Below are positions 38,890-45,979 of a stretch of DNA of 64,000 nt, piece by piece. Within the stretch, counting starts at the first letter, position 1. Each line of letters begins with the position of its first letter. The DNA is from Mesorhizobium sp. ZC-5 (GTDB lineage Bacteria > Pseudomonadota > Alphaproteobacteria > Rhizobiales > Rhizobiaceae). The notes below the pieces were generated by a model. That model ran no database searches and had not been told where the DNA came from. It worked only from the letters and a program-made list of their open reading frames with translations. The stretch is from assembly GCF_025753855.1 (NCBI RefSeq), contig NZ_JAOWPT010000001.1:124001-188000 (forward strand), read 5' to 3'. Made by a program: the position numbers and the translations under genes.

Positions 38890-38922
38890 CTCCGGGCGAA
38901 CACCAGCGAGATCCGCCCGGAG
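38890..38922 (-). promoter_or_regulatory. Hairpin between urtA and urtB
   Basis: CTCCGGGCG (38890-38898) pairs perfectly with CGCCCGGAG (38914-38922), with a 15-base loop, about 30 bases after the urtA stop. It probably stabilises the urtA mRNA end or attenuates read-through, raising the binding protein over the permease subunits. Confidence 0.65.
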
Positions 38923-38953
38923 CTGTTGGCTATGAGGGCTCAAGCCTCAGGCA

Positions 38954-40264
38954 TCAGTTGATACCCTTGCCCCCGCATTTTCCGGTGGCGACGTTGAAGT
39001 TTCCGCACGACAGGGGCGCGCGCCAGTCGGCGATGAGGTCCTTGGAGTCCGGCAGGTAGTCCGACCACTCGTCGCCGACCACCAGGCCCGAGGTCTGCCA
39101 GACCGTTTCCATCTGGCCGTCGGCCTGGATCTCGCCGATCAGCACCGGCTTCGTGATGTGGTGATTGGGCATCATTGTCGAAGAGCCGCCCGACAGGTTG
39201 GGCACGGAAACGCCGATGATGGAATCGATCACCGCGTCAGGTGCTGTGCTGCCAGCCTTCTCGACCGCCTTCACCCACATGTTGAAGCCGATGACGTGGG
39301 CTTCCATCGGATCGTTTGTCACCCGCTTCGGGTTCTTGGTGTATTCCTGCCACTTGGCGATGAAGTCGGCGTTCTCCGGCGTGTCGACGGACTGGAAATA
39401 GTTCCAGGCGGTCAGGTGGCCGACCAGCGGCGCAGTATCGAGACCGGCGAGTTCTTCCTCACCGACGGAGAAGGCGACGACCGGAATATCCTCGGCCTTG
39501 ATGCCCTGGTTGCCCAGTTCCTTGTAGAACGGCACGTTGGCGTCGCCATTGATGGTGGAGACGACCGCCGTCTTCTTGCCGGCCGAACCGAAATTCTTGA
39601 TGTCGGTGACGATGGTCTGCCAGTCGGAGTGACCGAACGGCGTGTAGTTGACCATGATGTCTTCCTTGGCCACGCCCTTCGATTCGAGATAGGCCTGCAG
39701 GATCTTGTTGGTGGTCTGCGGGTAGACATAGTCGGTACCGGCAAGCACCCAGCGCTTCACCGAACCGCCATCCTCACTCATCAGGTAGTCGACGGCCGGG
39801 ATGGCCTGCTGGTTGGGTGCCGCGCCCGTGTAGAACACGTTCCGCTGGCTCTCCTCGCCCTCGTACTGGACGGGATAAAACAGCAGCGAGTTGAGTTCGT
39901 CGAACACCGGCAGCACGGATTTGCGCGACACCGAGGTCCAGCAACCGAACACCGCGGCAACCTTGTCCTTCTCGATCAGCTCACGGGCCTTTTCGGCGAA
40001 GAGCGGCCAATCGGATGCCGGGTCGACGACGACGGCCTCGAGTTTCTTGCCGAGCAAGCCGCCTTTCTTGTTCTGCTCGTCAATCAGGAACAGCATCGTG
40101 TCCTTGAGTGTCGTCTCCGATATCGCCATTGTCCCCGACAGCGAATGGAGGATGCCGACCTTGATGGTTTCTTCCTGGGCCATGGCCGGAGCGGCGAAGC
40201 CGATGCTTGCCGTGAAAGCCGCTGCCGACAGGAATTTTGAAAACGTCGAGAAATTACCCCTCAT
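38954..40264 (-). CDS. urtA: Urea-binding periplasmic protein UrtA
   Basis: Periplasmic urea receptor of 436 residues (Leu/Ile/Val-binding fold). The signal peptide ends at AMA (residue 29) and is followed by ETIKVGILHSLSGTMAISET, the UrtA mark. GCWTSVSRKSVLPVFDELNSL and FYTGAAPNQQ are also characteristic. GGAGG lies eight bases before the ATG at 40264; the longer open frame is rejected because it would displace the signal peptide and would span the predicted sigma-54 promoter. It is the first gene of urtABCDE, nitrogen-regulated in other bacteria. Confidence 0.95.
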   Translation of the reverse strand: MRGNFSTFSKFLSAAAFTASIGFAAPAMAQEETIKVGILHSLSGTMAISETTLKDTMLFLIDEQNKKGGLLGKKLEAVVVDPASDWPLFAEKARELIEKDKVAAVFGCWTSVSRKSVLPVFDELNSLLFYPVQYEGEESQRNVFYTGAAPNQQAIPAVDYLMSEDGGSVKRWVLAGTDYVYPQTTNKILQAYLESKGVAKEDIMVNYTPFGHSDWQTIVTDIKNFGSAGKKTAVVSTINGDANVPFYKELGNQGIKAEDIPVVAFSVGEEELAGLDTAPLVGHLTAWNYFQSVDTPENADFIAKWQEYTKNPKRVTNDPMEAHVIGFNMWVKAVEKAGSTAPDAVIDSIIGVSVPNLSGGSSTMMPNHHITKPVLIGEIQADGQMETVWQTSGLVVGDEWSDYLPDSKDLIADWRAPLSCGNFNVATGKCGGKGIN

Positions 40265-40306
40265 ATTGGACACCTCCGAACAGGGTTGCTGCGCTGCAAT
40301 ACGCAA

Positions 40307-40323
40307 AGCAACCGCCGTGCCAG
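40307..40323 (-). promoter_or_regulatory. Sigma-54 promoter of the urt operon
   Basis: On the minus strand, CTGGCACG-GCGG-TTGCT matches the sigma-54 consensus YTGGCACG-N4-TTGCW at every conserved position and in spacing. Transcription should start about 12 bases beyond the GC of TTGC, leaving a leader of roughly 30 bases before the urtA ATG. NtrC-dependent nitrogen control is the natural reading; I did not find a clear NtrC site. Confidence 0.85.
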
Positions 40324-40449
40324 TTTGGCGAAAGGTGTCCCCCGGGAGCCGCGAGAGCAACGTTATCAAGCGCTTATGCAATGTTGCTGATTTTACCGGT
40401 CGCGGCAGCTAATCGGCATTCATGCGCGCAGACTGACTGGATTGTCTAA

Positions 40450-40481
40450 AAAATAGGCACAACCAAAAGGCCGCCTATTTT
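40450..40481. promoter_or_regulatory. Inverted repeat overlapping the cyclase -10 region
   Basis: AAAATAGGC (40450-40458) and GCCTATTTT (40473-40481) are perfect inverted repeats 14 bases apart. The right arm touches the TATAAT at 40481. It may be an operator for the cyclase gene or an upstream activator site for urtA, lying about 130-160 bases upstream of its -24 element. Confidence 0.45.
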
Positions 40482-40621
40482 ATAATCGGAAGTGCATGAG
40501 AATTATCTGGCCGGCAACAAACAACGATACTCCATCGCATTGCCCGACACGAAATCGCGATTATGTTGAACTGCAGCTGTCCGTCCCTCGCGGATTTCCA
40601 TCCAGCAACCGAGAACTGAAA

Positions 40622-41800
40622 ATGGCGTCTTCCGAAAGCGAGATTGTGCAGTGGATCGCGAAGCAGGGCCTGCAGGGTTCGAGCCTGCCGGCACTGCTCG
40701 ACGGGCTTTCGCGGAAGCTTGCTGAAGGTGGGATGCAGCTGTGGCGCAGCTATCTGGCACTGCCAACGGTCAATCCATTGTTTCGCGTGGTGAACAGTAC
40801 CTGGCGGCAAGGCGTTGCCGCCGTTCAGGAGACGATCAGCCACGAACAAAGCCCGACGGCTTTCGGCGAGAGCCCGTTCGGCTCGATGCAGAGGGAGGGG
40901 CAGGAAACACGGCGGTGGCGGCTGGAGGAGCCGGGTGGCGATGGTGGATTTACCATCCTGGCTGATTTCAAGAAGGCCGGAGCGACGGATCATTTCGCCA
41001 GTCTTCTCGCATTTCAGAACGAGGACGTCCCAAGTCTTCCGGGGCTGGTAATCTCTTTCACCACCGACCGTCTCGGCGGTTTCACCGACGAGGAACTGGC
41101 AATGCTGGGCAGGATCAGCCCGCTGGTCGGCGTCGCCGCCTACCGCATCGCGCTGCTCGACCTCGCCGCCAATATGCTCGACACCTATGTCGGGATGTCC
41201 GCCGGCCGGCGCGTACTGAATGGCGAGATCCGCCGCGGCGTCGGCGAGACCATCTATGCGGCGCTGCTTTTTGCCGATCTGCGCGGCTTCACCAGCCTGG
41301 CGGACACGATGCCTGCCGAGCAGTTGATCGGCAGGCTCGACGAGCATTTCGACGCGATGGCCGAACCCGTGGCTGCACGCGGCGGCGAAGTGCTGAAGTT
41401 CATGGGCGACGGGCTGCTGGCGGTGTTCCACATTCCTGCGCAGGACGGCTCACCCGAGGCGGCTTGTGCCGCCGCGGTGGCAGCGGCAGAGGAAGCCCTG
41501 TCGCGCAACAGGGCCGTCAACGAACGCCACGCCGCCGAAGCACGGCTCGACCTCGACATCGGCCTCCACCTTGGCGAGGTTTTCTACGGCAACATCGGGT
41601 CCGGCAGCCGCCTCGACTTCACGGTCATCGGCCCCGCCGTCAATGAGGCAAGCCGCATGGAAGCCTTATGCGGCAGGCTCGATACATCATTGGTGTTGTC
41701 GAGAAATTTTGCCGAAGCCTGCGGCCGTGACGTCCGAAGCCTCGGACGCCATGCTTTGCGCGGCCTGTCGGACCAGCGCGAACTGTTCACGCTTGCCTAA
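40622..41800 (+). CDS. Class III adenylate/guanylate cyclase
   Basis: A 392-residue protein with an N-terminal regulatory region of about 200 residues (IVQWIAKQGLQGSSLPALLDGL, GGMQLWRSYLALPTVNPLFR), common to rhizobial cyclases, and a C-terminal class III catalytic domain from about residue 211 (ALLFADLRGFTSLAD). KFMGDGLLAVF and DFTVIGPAVNEASRME supply metal- and nucleotide-binding positions. cAMP production is likely. No membrane span is seen, so it is probably cytosolic. I choose ATG 40622, by family N-termini and the -10 at 40481, over ATG 40496. Confidence 0.87.
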   Translation: MASSESEIVQWIAKQGLQGSSLPALLDGLSRKLAEGGMQLWRSYLALPTVNPLFRVVNSTWRQGVAAVQETISHEQSPTAFGESPFGSMQREGQETRRWRLEEPGGDGGFTILADFKKAGATDHFASLLAFQNEDVPSLPGLVISFTTDRLGGFTDEELAMLGRISPLVGVAAYRIALLDLAANMLDTYVGMSAGRRVLNGEIRRGVGETIYAALLFADLRGFTSLADTMPAEQLIGRLDEHFDAMAEPVAARGGEVLKFMGDGLLAVFHIPAQDGSPEAACAAAVAAAEEALSRNRAVNERHAAEARLDLDIGLHLGEVFYGNIGSGSRLDFTVIGPAVNEASRMEALCGRLDTSLVLSRNFAEACGRDVRSLGRHALRGLSDQRELFTLA

Positions 41801-41811
41801 AGTGCATTGGA

Positions 41812-42618
41812 TTACCCTGTCTTCCGCACCGTCGCCTGGTAGGCGAGCGCATTCCAGCTGTTGGACGAAGCCAGGTGGCAGTAGATCAACGCCAACGCGC
41901 CGGCTTTCCTGAGATCCAGGAAATCCTTATCGGAGAGTGCGTTGAGCGCGGCCTCGTCGACAACCTGGAAATCAGTGAGGTTCAAGACCTCCTTGCTCTC
42001 CAGCGTTACCGTGCTGCGGCGGCTGACGAACAGGCCGAGCGCATCGATCTTGTCGATTGTCGCGCGCGTTGCATTGTAGCCGATCTGGTACTGGTTGCAG
42101 AATTCGAGCGCACCGCGCGTCGTCTCGCTTGGCTCGGTTCCCTTGAACAACGGCGCGGTGACGGCCGCCTCGCTGTCGATCAGCGGCGCCACCACGGTCT
42201 CGATAACACGGTCGCTCTCGCGATCGATGCAAAGCTTCAGGCGACCTGCCTGCTGTGCGTCCTCCGCCAGCACGAAGGGATAGCGACGGACATAGCCCGG
42301 AATATAGTGCGGTTGGCTCCACGAGCCGTCCGCCTCGACGAACAGGTTCTCATCCTGGCGCAAGCCGGTAATCACCACCGGCGCCTTTTGCGCGCCGACG
42401 AAAACGATCGGATAGGACCGCATCGCTGCCGGCATTTCCGACGCCATGATCGGGATGGCATGCGCCGACGCGGCGAAGCCGAAGTCCGGCTTGATGACGA
42501 GGCTCAGCGAGCCGTGTCGTGTCGGATTCACCGCCTCAGGCGATTTGTAGAACATCGGCAACTGTGCAGACGGCACGCCTGTTCCCGGTGCCGCATTTCC
42601 ATTGGTGTCGGCCATCAT
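41812..42618 (-). CDS. SapC-family protein
   Basis: A 268-residue soluble protein of the SapC family, named after a Campylobacter S-layer-locus protein; biochemical function is unknown. QLPMFYKSPEAVNPTRHGSL and a C-terminal LYCHLASSNSW-like segment (here IYCHLASSNSWNAL) are family marks. No signal peptide is seen. MM at 42618 follows GGGAG; the longer frame to 42741 is not supported. It is convergent with the cyclase gene (11 bases apart) and divergent from the DUF6916 gene. SapC genes often sit near 2-oxoglutarate/cupin oxygenases, one of which is 1 kb away. Confidence 0.85.
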   Translation of the reverse strand: MMADTNGNAAPGTGVPSAQLPMFYKSPEAVNPTRHGSLSLVIKPDFGFAASAHAIPIMASEMPAAMRSYPIVFVGAQKAPVVITGLRQDENLFVEADGSWSQPHYIPGYVRRYPFVLAEDAQQAGRLKLCIDRESDRVIETVVAPLIDSEAAVTAPLFKGTEPSETTRGALEFCNQYQIGYNATRATIDKIDALGLFVSRRSTVTLESKEVLNLTDFQVVDEAALNALSDKDFLDLRKAGALALIYCHLASSNSWNALAYQATVRKTG

Positions 42619-42766
42619 TGCCACTCCCGCTTTGTAATCAATCGCCCCGCCGCTTTCTACGCGTGCCGAAAACTTTGCGCAAATGCCAAGCGTCGACGCA
42701 ACAGCTATGGACAGCACGAACTCGTCACGCGAAAACTCCATCTTTCATTTGGCTAGACGCGAAACC

Positions 42767-43054
42767 ATGCTCGATATTCTGACAATTGCCCATTTCCAAC
42801 CGCATGCTGGCGAGGCGTTCTTCATCGATAGCGGCGACATACCGGTTCCGCTGATGTTGAAAACGGTAAAGCCGCTTGGAACGGCGCTGCGCGAGGGTGG
42901 CGGATTTGCACTGACTTTCAATGGCCCCGCAGCGCCCTTGCTGCCGCAGTCGATTTATCCGCTCCGCCACGCGATGCTGGGCACACTGGACCTGTTCATC
43001 GTACCAGTGGGCAAGGACAAGGACGGCATTCTCTACGAAGCGATCTTCACTTAA
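42767..43054 (+). CDS. DUF6916-family small protein
   Basis: A 95-residue protein beginning MLDILTIAHFQPHAGEAF, with FNGPAAPLLPQSIYPLRHAM and LGTLDLFIVPVGKD: the pattern of DUF6916, small proteins that accompany phage-tail-collar (MdpB-like) genes. Function is unknown, without signal peptide. Start at 42767 by family comparison; the frame is open to 42683. Its 3' end overlaps the convergent GNAT gene by eight bases. Confidence 0.78.
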   Translation: MLDILTIAHFQPHAGEAFFIDSGDIPVPLMLKTVKPLGTALREGGGFALTFNGPAAPLLPQSIYPLRHAMLGTLDLFIVPVGKDKDGILYEAIFT

Positions 43055-43577
43055 ATCCGCGGCGGCGCTCCAGCAGCAGATAAACGCCCTTGTCCTCGGC
43101 GATCTCGAAACCCAACCGGCGGTAGAGCGCAAGCGCCGGGTTCATGCGCTCGACATGGATGCTGACGGTTCTGTCGCCAGCCTGGTCGATCAGGTCGCGC
43201 AGAGCCGCCGTGCCGAAGCCCTTGTGGCGCGCTCGCGGCAGGAAGGCAATGTCGATGATGCGGCACTCCCGCGCCCAATGGACGAAATATAGCCGGCCAA
43301 TTGCCGATCCGCCGCGCTCGACGACCAGCCATTCGGCACCCGAATAGTGGCGCATGTAGTGGGCATGCTGCGCGGTGAATTGCTGGGCGAGGAATTCCCG
43401 CTTCGCCTGCTCCGGCCAGCCGGTTTGTGCGAGTTCTTCCATGCGAGTCGATGCATAAAGATCGGCTAGGAATAGTCGATCATTAGCCGTTTCCGGCCGC
43501 AGCAAGAGGCCCAAACCGGCGATCCGCTGCCAACCGGCGACTGGCGCGGCAGCGTGCGCGTGATTAGGGTCAGCCAT
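43047..43577 (-). CDS. GNAT-family N-acetyltransferase
   Basis: Acetyl-CoA-dependent N-acyltransferase of 176 residues. The acetyl-CoA loop appears as FLPRARHKGFGTAALRDLI (a variant of R/QxxGxG/A), followed by VSIHVERMNPALALYRRLGFE, the standard GNAT C-terminal half. The substrate is unknown. GNAT genes are frequent members of collar/DUF6916 neighbourhoods. It is divergent from the 2OG oxygenase gene by 73 bases. Confidence 0.87.
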   Translation of the reverse strand: MADPNHAHAAAPVAGWQRIAGLGLLLRPETANDRLFLADLYASTRMEELAQTGWPEQAKREFLAQQFTAQHAHYMRHYSGAEWLVVERGGSAIGRLYFVHWARECRIIDIAFLPRARHKGFGTAALRDLIDQAGDRTVSIHVERMNPALALYRRLGFEIAEDKGVYLLLERRRGFK

Positions 43578-43650
43578 GGCGCACCGCCTGCACAGGAACG
43601 ACGCAGCGGCGGACGTCGAAGCAGCAAACCGCTGAGCCGGAGAAGTGGGG

Positions 43651-44241
43651 ATGGCGGGGCATACGGTCGACTATCTCGAGATCGCGGAAGTGCTGGACGA
43701 CAAAGCGTGTAGCGTGCTGCGCGACGAGATCCGAGCCGCCTTGGGCGGACCCGCCGGATTGCTGGGGCGCCCGGACCAAAAGCCGGCATGGCCCGAGATC
43801 CGCAGGACCCGACGCGCTGAGATAACGCCGGAGACGGAAGCGCGCGTGGTGGCCCTGCTGGCAGCGCAGAAACCGGCGCTGGAGCGGCATTTCGGTCTTG
43901 CCCTCGGCGCCTGCGAGAAGCCCCAGTTTCTTCACTATCGGGAGGGTGATTTCTTCGTGCCGCACCAGGACGGCAATACGCCGCTCATCTATGATGAATC
44001 GCGATTGCGCCGGATCTCGGCCGTGATCTTCCTCAACCGCCAGTCGGAGGATTCTTCGCCTGAAAGCTACACGGGCGGTTCGCTCGTGCTGCATGGGCCT
44101 TACACCGGTCCGGACCTGCGCATTGCGATACCGACGCTGCCCGGCTCGCTGGTCGCATTTCGTTCGGAAACGACCCACGAAGTCACTCCGGTCACGCGCG
44201 GTGAACGCTTCACCATCGTATCCTGGTATCGCGGTGCGTGA
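43651..44241 (+). CDS. 2-oxoglutarate/Fe(II) oxygenase, prolyl-hydroxylase type
   Basis: Non-haem iron oxygenase of 196 residues. The facial triad is complete: H105 and D107 in PHQDGN and H176 in THEVTPV; the 2-oxoglutarate-binding arginine is R186 in GERFTIVSW. The fold is of the prolyl-4-hydroxylase/2OG-FeII_Oxy_3 kind, which modifies proteins or small molecules. ATG 43651 has GGAG eight bases upstream; a GTG at 43645 is less likely. It is convergent with the three collar genes, 16 bases from the last one. Confidence 0.88.
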   Translation: MAGHTVDYLEIAEVLDDKACSVLRDEIRAALGGPAGLLGRPDQKPAWPEIRRTRRAEITPETEARVVALLAAQKPALERHFGLALGACEKPQFLHYREGDFFVPHQDGNTPLIYDESRLRRISAVIFLNRQSEDSSPESYTGGSLVLHGPYTGPDLRIAIPTLPGSLVAFRSETTHEVTPVTRGERFTIVSWYRGA

Positions 44242-44257
44242 CGACAACTGGCCGAAC

Positions 44258-44779
44258 TCAGGGACGCGGCGGGAAGACACCTTGCAGCGCGATGCAGAAA
44301 TTGAGCGTCAGGTAGGGCTGCAAATTGTTGTGCGGCAAGGAGCCTCCATTAACGGGGAGCGCTTGCTGGGCCATCTGAACCACCACGCCAGGCGCAGCGT
44401 AGAGATTGCCTCCGGTCGATCGCGCCAAAGCCTCGGTTGGGCCGGGAATTCGATCCTCGCCAACATCGTTATAGGTCTGAAGGGCATGGTTATGTTGCGG
44501 CATTTCGGACGTCAGGAGGTTCACAGCTTCCACGCCGCCCTCCTCTCCGAGGTCATGCAGCGACAAACCAGGCCCTTGGCCCGGGTGCATTGGCGACCGG
44601 CCTTGCACATTTGGCAGTGCGAAAGTCGATTTGCCGTCGCCGCCATAGGTCGTGCCAAGCAGCGAAAACAACGCCGTATTCTGCGAGATCGGCATGATCT
44701 GGCCGTTGCAGAACGCCCAACCCCTGGGTGCAAAATTAAAACCGTAGATACGGATTTCGGCGACGAACGGGTCAGCCAT
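44258..44779 (-). CDS. Phage-tail-collar (MdpB-like) protein 1
   Basis: A 173-residue tail-collar-domain protein (PF07484 type). Conserved positions are EIRIYGFNFAPRGWAFCNGQ, LFSLLGTTYGGDGKSTFALP, a GRSPMHPGQG turn and a C-terminal LQPYLTLNFCIALQGVFPP. The fold is that of receptor-binding fibre tips in phages, but such genes also occur as stand-alone bacterial genes (microcystin-dependent-protein family) of unknown role. No signal peptide. Last of a three-gene operon, nine bases after gene 2. Confidence 0.88.
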   Translation of the reverse strand: MADPFVAEIRIYGFNFAPRGWAFCNGQIMPISQNTALFSLLGTTYGGDGKSTFALPNVQGRSPMHPGQGPGLSLHDLGEEGGVEAVNLLTSEMPQHNHALQTYNDVGEDRIPGPTEALARSTGGNLYAAPGVVVQMAQQALPVNGGSLPHNNLQPYLTLNFCIALQGVFPPRP

Positions 44780-44788
44780 CTTTTGCTC

Positions 44789-45292
44789 CTAGGTCTGAGA
44801 GGGGAAAATGCCGAACATCGAGATGATGAAGTTCAGGCAGAGATAAGGGGCGAAGTTCGTATGCGGCTGACTATCGCCCTGCGGCGTGACGGATTGCGGC
44901 GACAGTCCGACGGTCGGTGGCGCGGCATAGAACGGCGTGGCAGTCAGCGGCGTTCCGATCGTGTTGCCGGCAGCATTCGGCGTCGAGTTGGCATCGGACG
45001 AAGCCGCGAATGGGTGTGTGTGGATGGGCAGTTGATTGGTCGTCAGCAAAACGGTTTCGGTACCCGCCAGTTCGCCGATGGAGAAGCCGGAACCTTGATG
45101 AACCGGGATGCGCCCGCGAAGGTCCGGCAAGCCGAAAGTGGACTCGCCGTCGCCGCCATAAGTCGTACCGATCAGCTGGAACAGCGTCTCGTTTTCGGAG
45201 ATCGCTATGAGCTGTCCCTCGCACATCGACCAGCCGGCCGGCGCGAAGTTGCCAGCGAAGATTCGGATTTCACCGATATAGGGCTGTGCCAC
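44789..45292 (-). CDS. Phage-tail-collar (MdpB-like) protein 2
   Basis: A 167-residue paralogue of the neighbours: EIRIFAGNFAPAGWSMCEGQ, LFQLIGTTYGGDGESTFGLP, GRIPVHQGSG and a C-terminal LCLNFIISMFGIFPSQT. It is the most divergent of the three at its C-terminus (no Cys in the final strand). It starts 12 bases after gene 3 and lies nine bases before gene 1. Confidence 0.88.
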   Translation of the reverse strand: MAQPYIGEIRIFAGNFAPAGWSMCEGQLIAISENETLFQLIGTTYGGDGESTFGLPDLRGRIPVHQGSGFSIGELAGTETVLLTTNQLPIHTHPFAASSDANSTPNAAGNTIGTPLTATPFYAAPPTVGLSPQSVTPQGDSQPHTNFAPYLCLNFIISMFGIFPSQT

Positions 45293-45304
45293 GGTTCGCC
45301 TCCT

Positions 45305-45814
45305 TCAGTTCTGGCTCGGGAAAATGCCCTGAAGGGCGATGCAGAAGCTCAGCGTCAGATAGGGCTGCATATTGTTGTGTGCCTGGCTGCCGCCGGCATT
45401 GCCAATGGTTGCCGGCTGCAATCCGACCGGCGAGGTGGCGGCGCGATAGGCTTCGTAGTTTCCGGACGTCGCCAGCATCAGGCTGCTGGATGGGATAGCG
45501 GTCGTGCTGGTGACGCTCGTTGCTTGCAGGGTATGCTGATGCGTCGGCATTTCCTGGATCGTCAGCGTATGGGCCTGCTCGCCGGCAGCCTGGCCAAGGA
45601 AATGTCCCTCGCCACCGGTATGAGTCGGCGTGCGGCCCTGCAAGTTCGGCAGTCCGAATGTCGTCTGCCCGTTGCCGCCGTAGACCGTACCGAGCAGCGA
45701 GAACAACGCCTGGTTCTGGTTGATCGGAAGCAGTTGGCCGTTGCACAGGGCCCACCCCTTAGGGGGGAAGTTGAACGACATGATCCGGATTTCGGCTAAA
45801 AACGGCTCAGCCAC
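45305..45814 (-). CDS. Phage-tail-collar (MdpB-like) protein 3, GTG start
   Basis: First gene of the collar operon, 169 residues: AEPFLAEIRIMSFNFPPKGW, ALCNGQLLPINQNQALFSL, TVYGGNGQTTFGLPNLQGR and a C-terminal YLTLSFCIALQGIFPSQN. The start is GTG at 45814, eight bases after GGGAGG; this aligns exactly with the ATG of its two paralogues (MADPF, MAQPY). An upstream ATG at 45871 would lie almost at the predicted transcription start and is rejected. Confidence 0.88.
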   Translation of the reverse strand: MAEPFLAEIRIMSFNFPPKGWALCNGQLLPINQNQALFSLLGTVYGGNGQTTFGLPNLQGRTPTHTGGEGHFLGQAAGEQAHTLTIQEMPTHQHTLQATSVTSTTAIPSSSLMLATSGNYEAYRAATSPVGLQPATIGNAGGSQAHNNMQPYLTLSFCIALQGIFPSQN

Positions 45815-45979
45815 GACACACGCCTCCCTGATTGGAATAATCAGATTACACATGTCGAACGCAAAGTCCACAGCGTTCTAATTATAATATATGTCGGTTC
45901 AGAAAAATAAAATCGAACGAACTTGAGCGGTTATAAAGTTAACAATATTTAACCAAGACAGAAGGATTTCCGTCTGAAG
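45815..45979 (-). promoter_or_regulatory. AT-rich promoter island of the collar operon
   Basis: This 165-base gap is far more AT-rich than its surroundings. On the minus strand a TATAAT (45886-45881) could be the -10 of the collar operon, with a leader of about 60 bases. CTGATT (45828-45833) and AATCAG (45839-45844) form a small hairpin whose edge touches the Shine-Dalgarno. A weak hairpin (AGACGGAA / TTCTGTCT) follows the giant-gene stop. Confidence 0.5.

Larger units (their letters stand above)
40265..40621. promoter_or_regulatory. Divergent regulatory region urtA / cyclase
   Basis: These 357 bases hold no convincing gene but several signals: a sigma-54-type promoter reading leftward into urtA (40307-40323), a nine-base perfect inverted repeat (40450-40481), and a TATAAT (40481-40486) reading rightward toward the cyclase gene. 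An ATG at 40496 is in frame with the cyclase, but it would sit almost at the transcription start. Confidence 0.6.

Noticed and set aside
40496-40621. N-terminal extension of the cyclase from ATG 40496
   Set aside because: It would begin almost at the predicted transcription start and has no resemblance to the conserved N-terminus of related cyclases.
41812-45814. Prophage or tailocin remnant
   Set aside because: Only collar-domain and accessory genes are present; there is no sheath, tube, baseplate, lysis, integrase or attachment site.
45815-45871. ATG at 45871 as start of collar gene 3
   Set aside because: The extra 19 residues have no counterpart in the two paralogues, whereas GTG at 45814 aligns with their starts and has a GGGAGG site.
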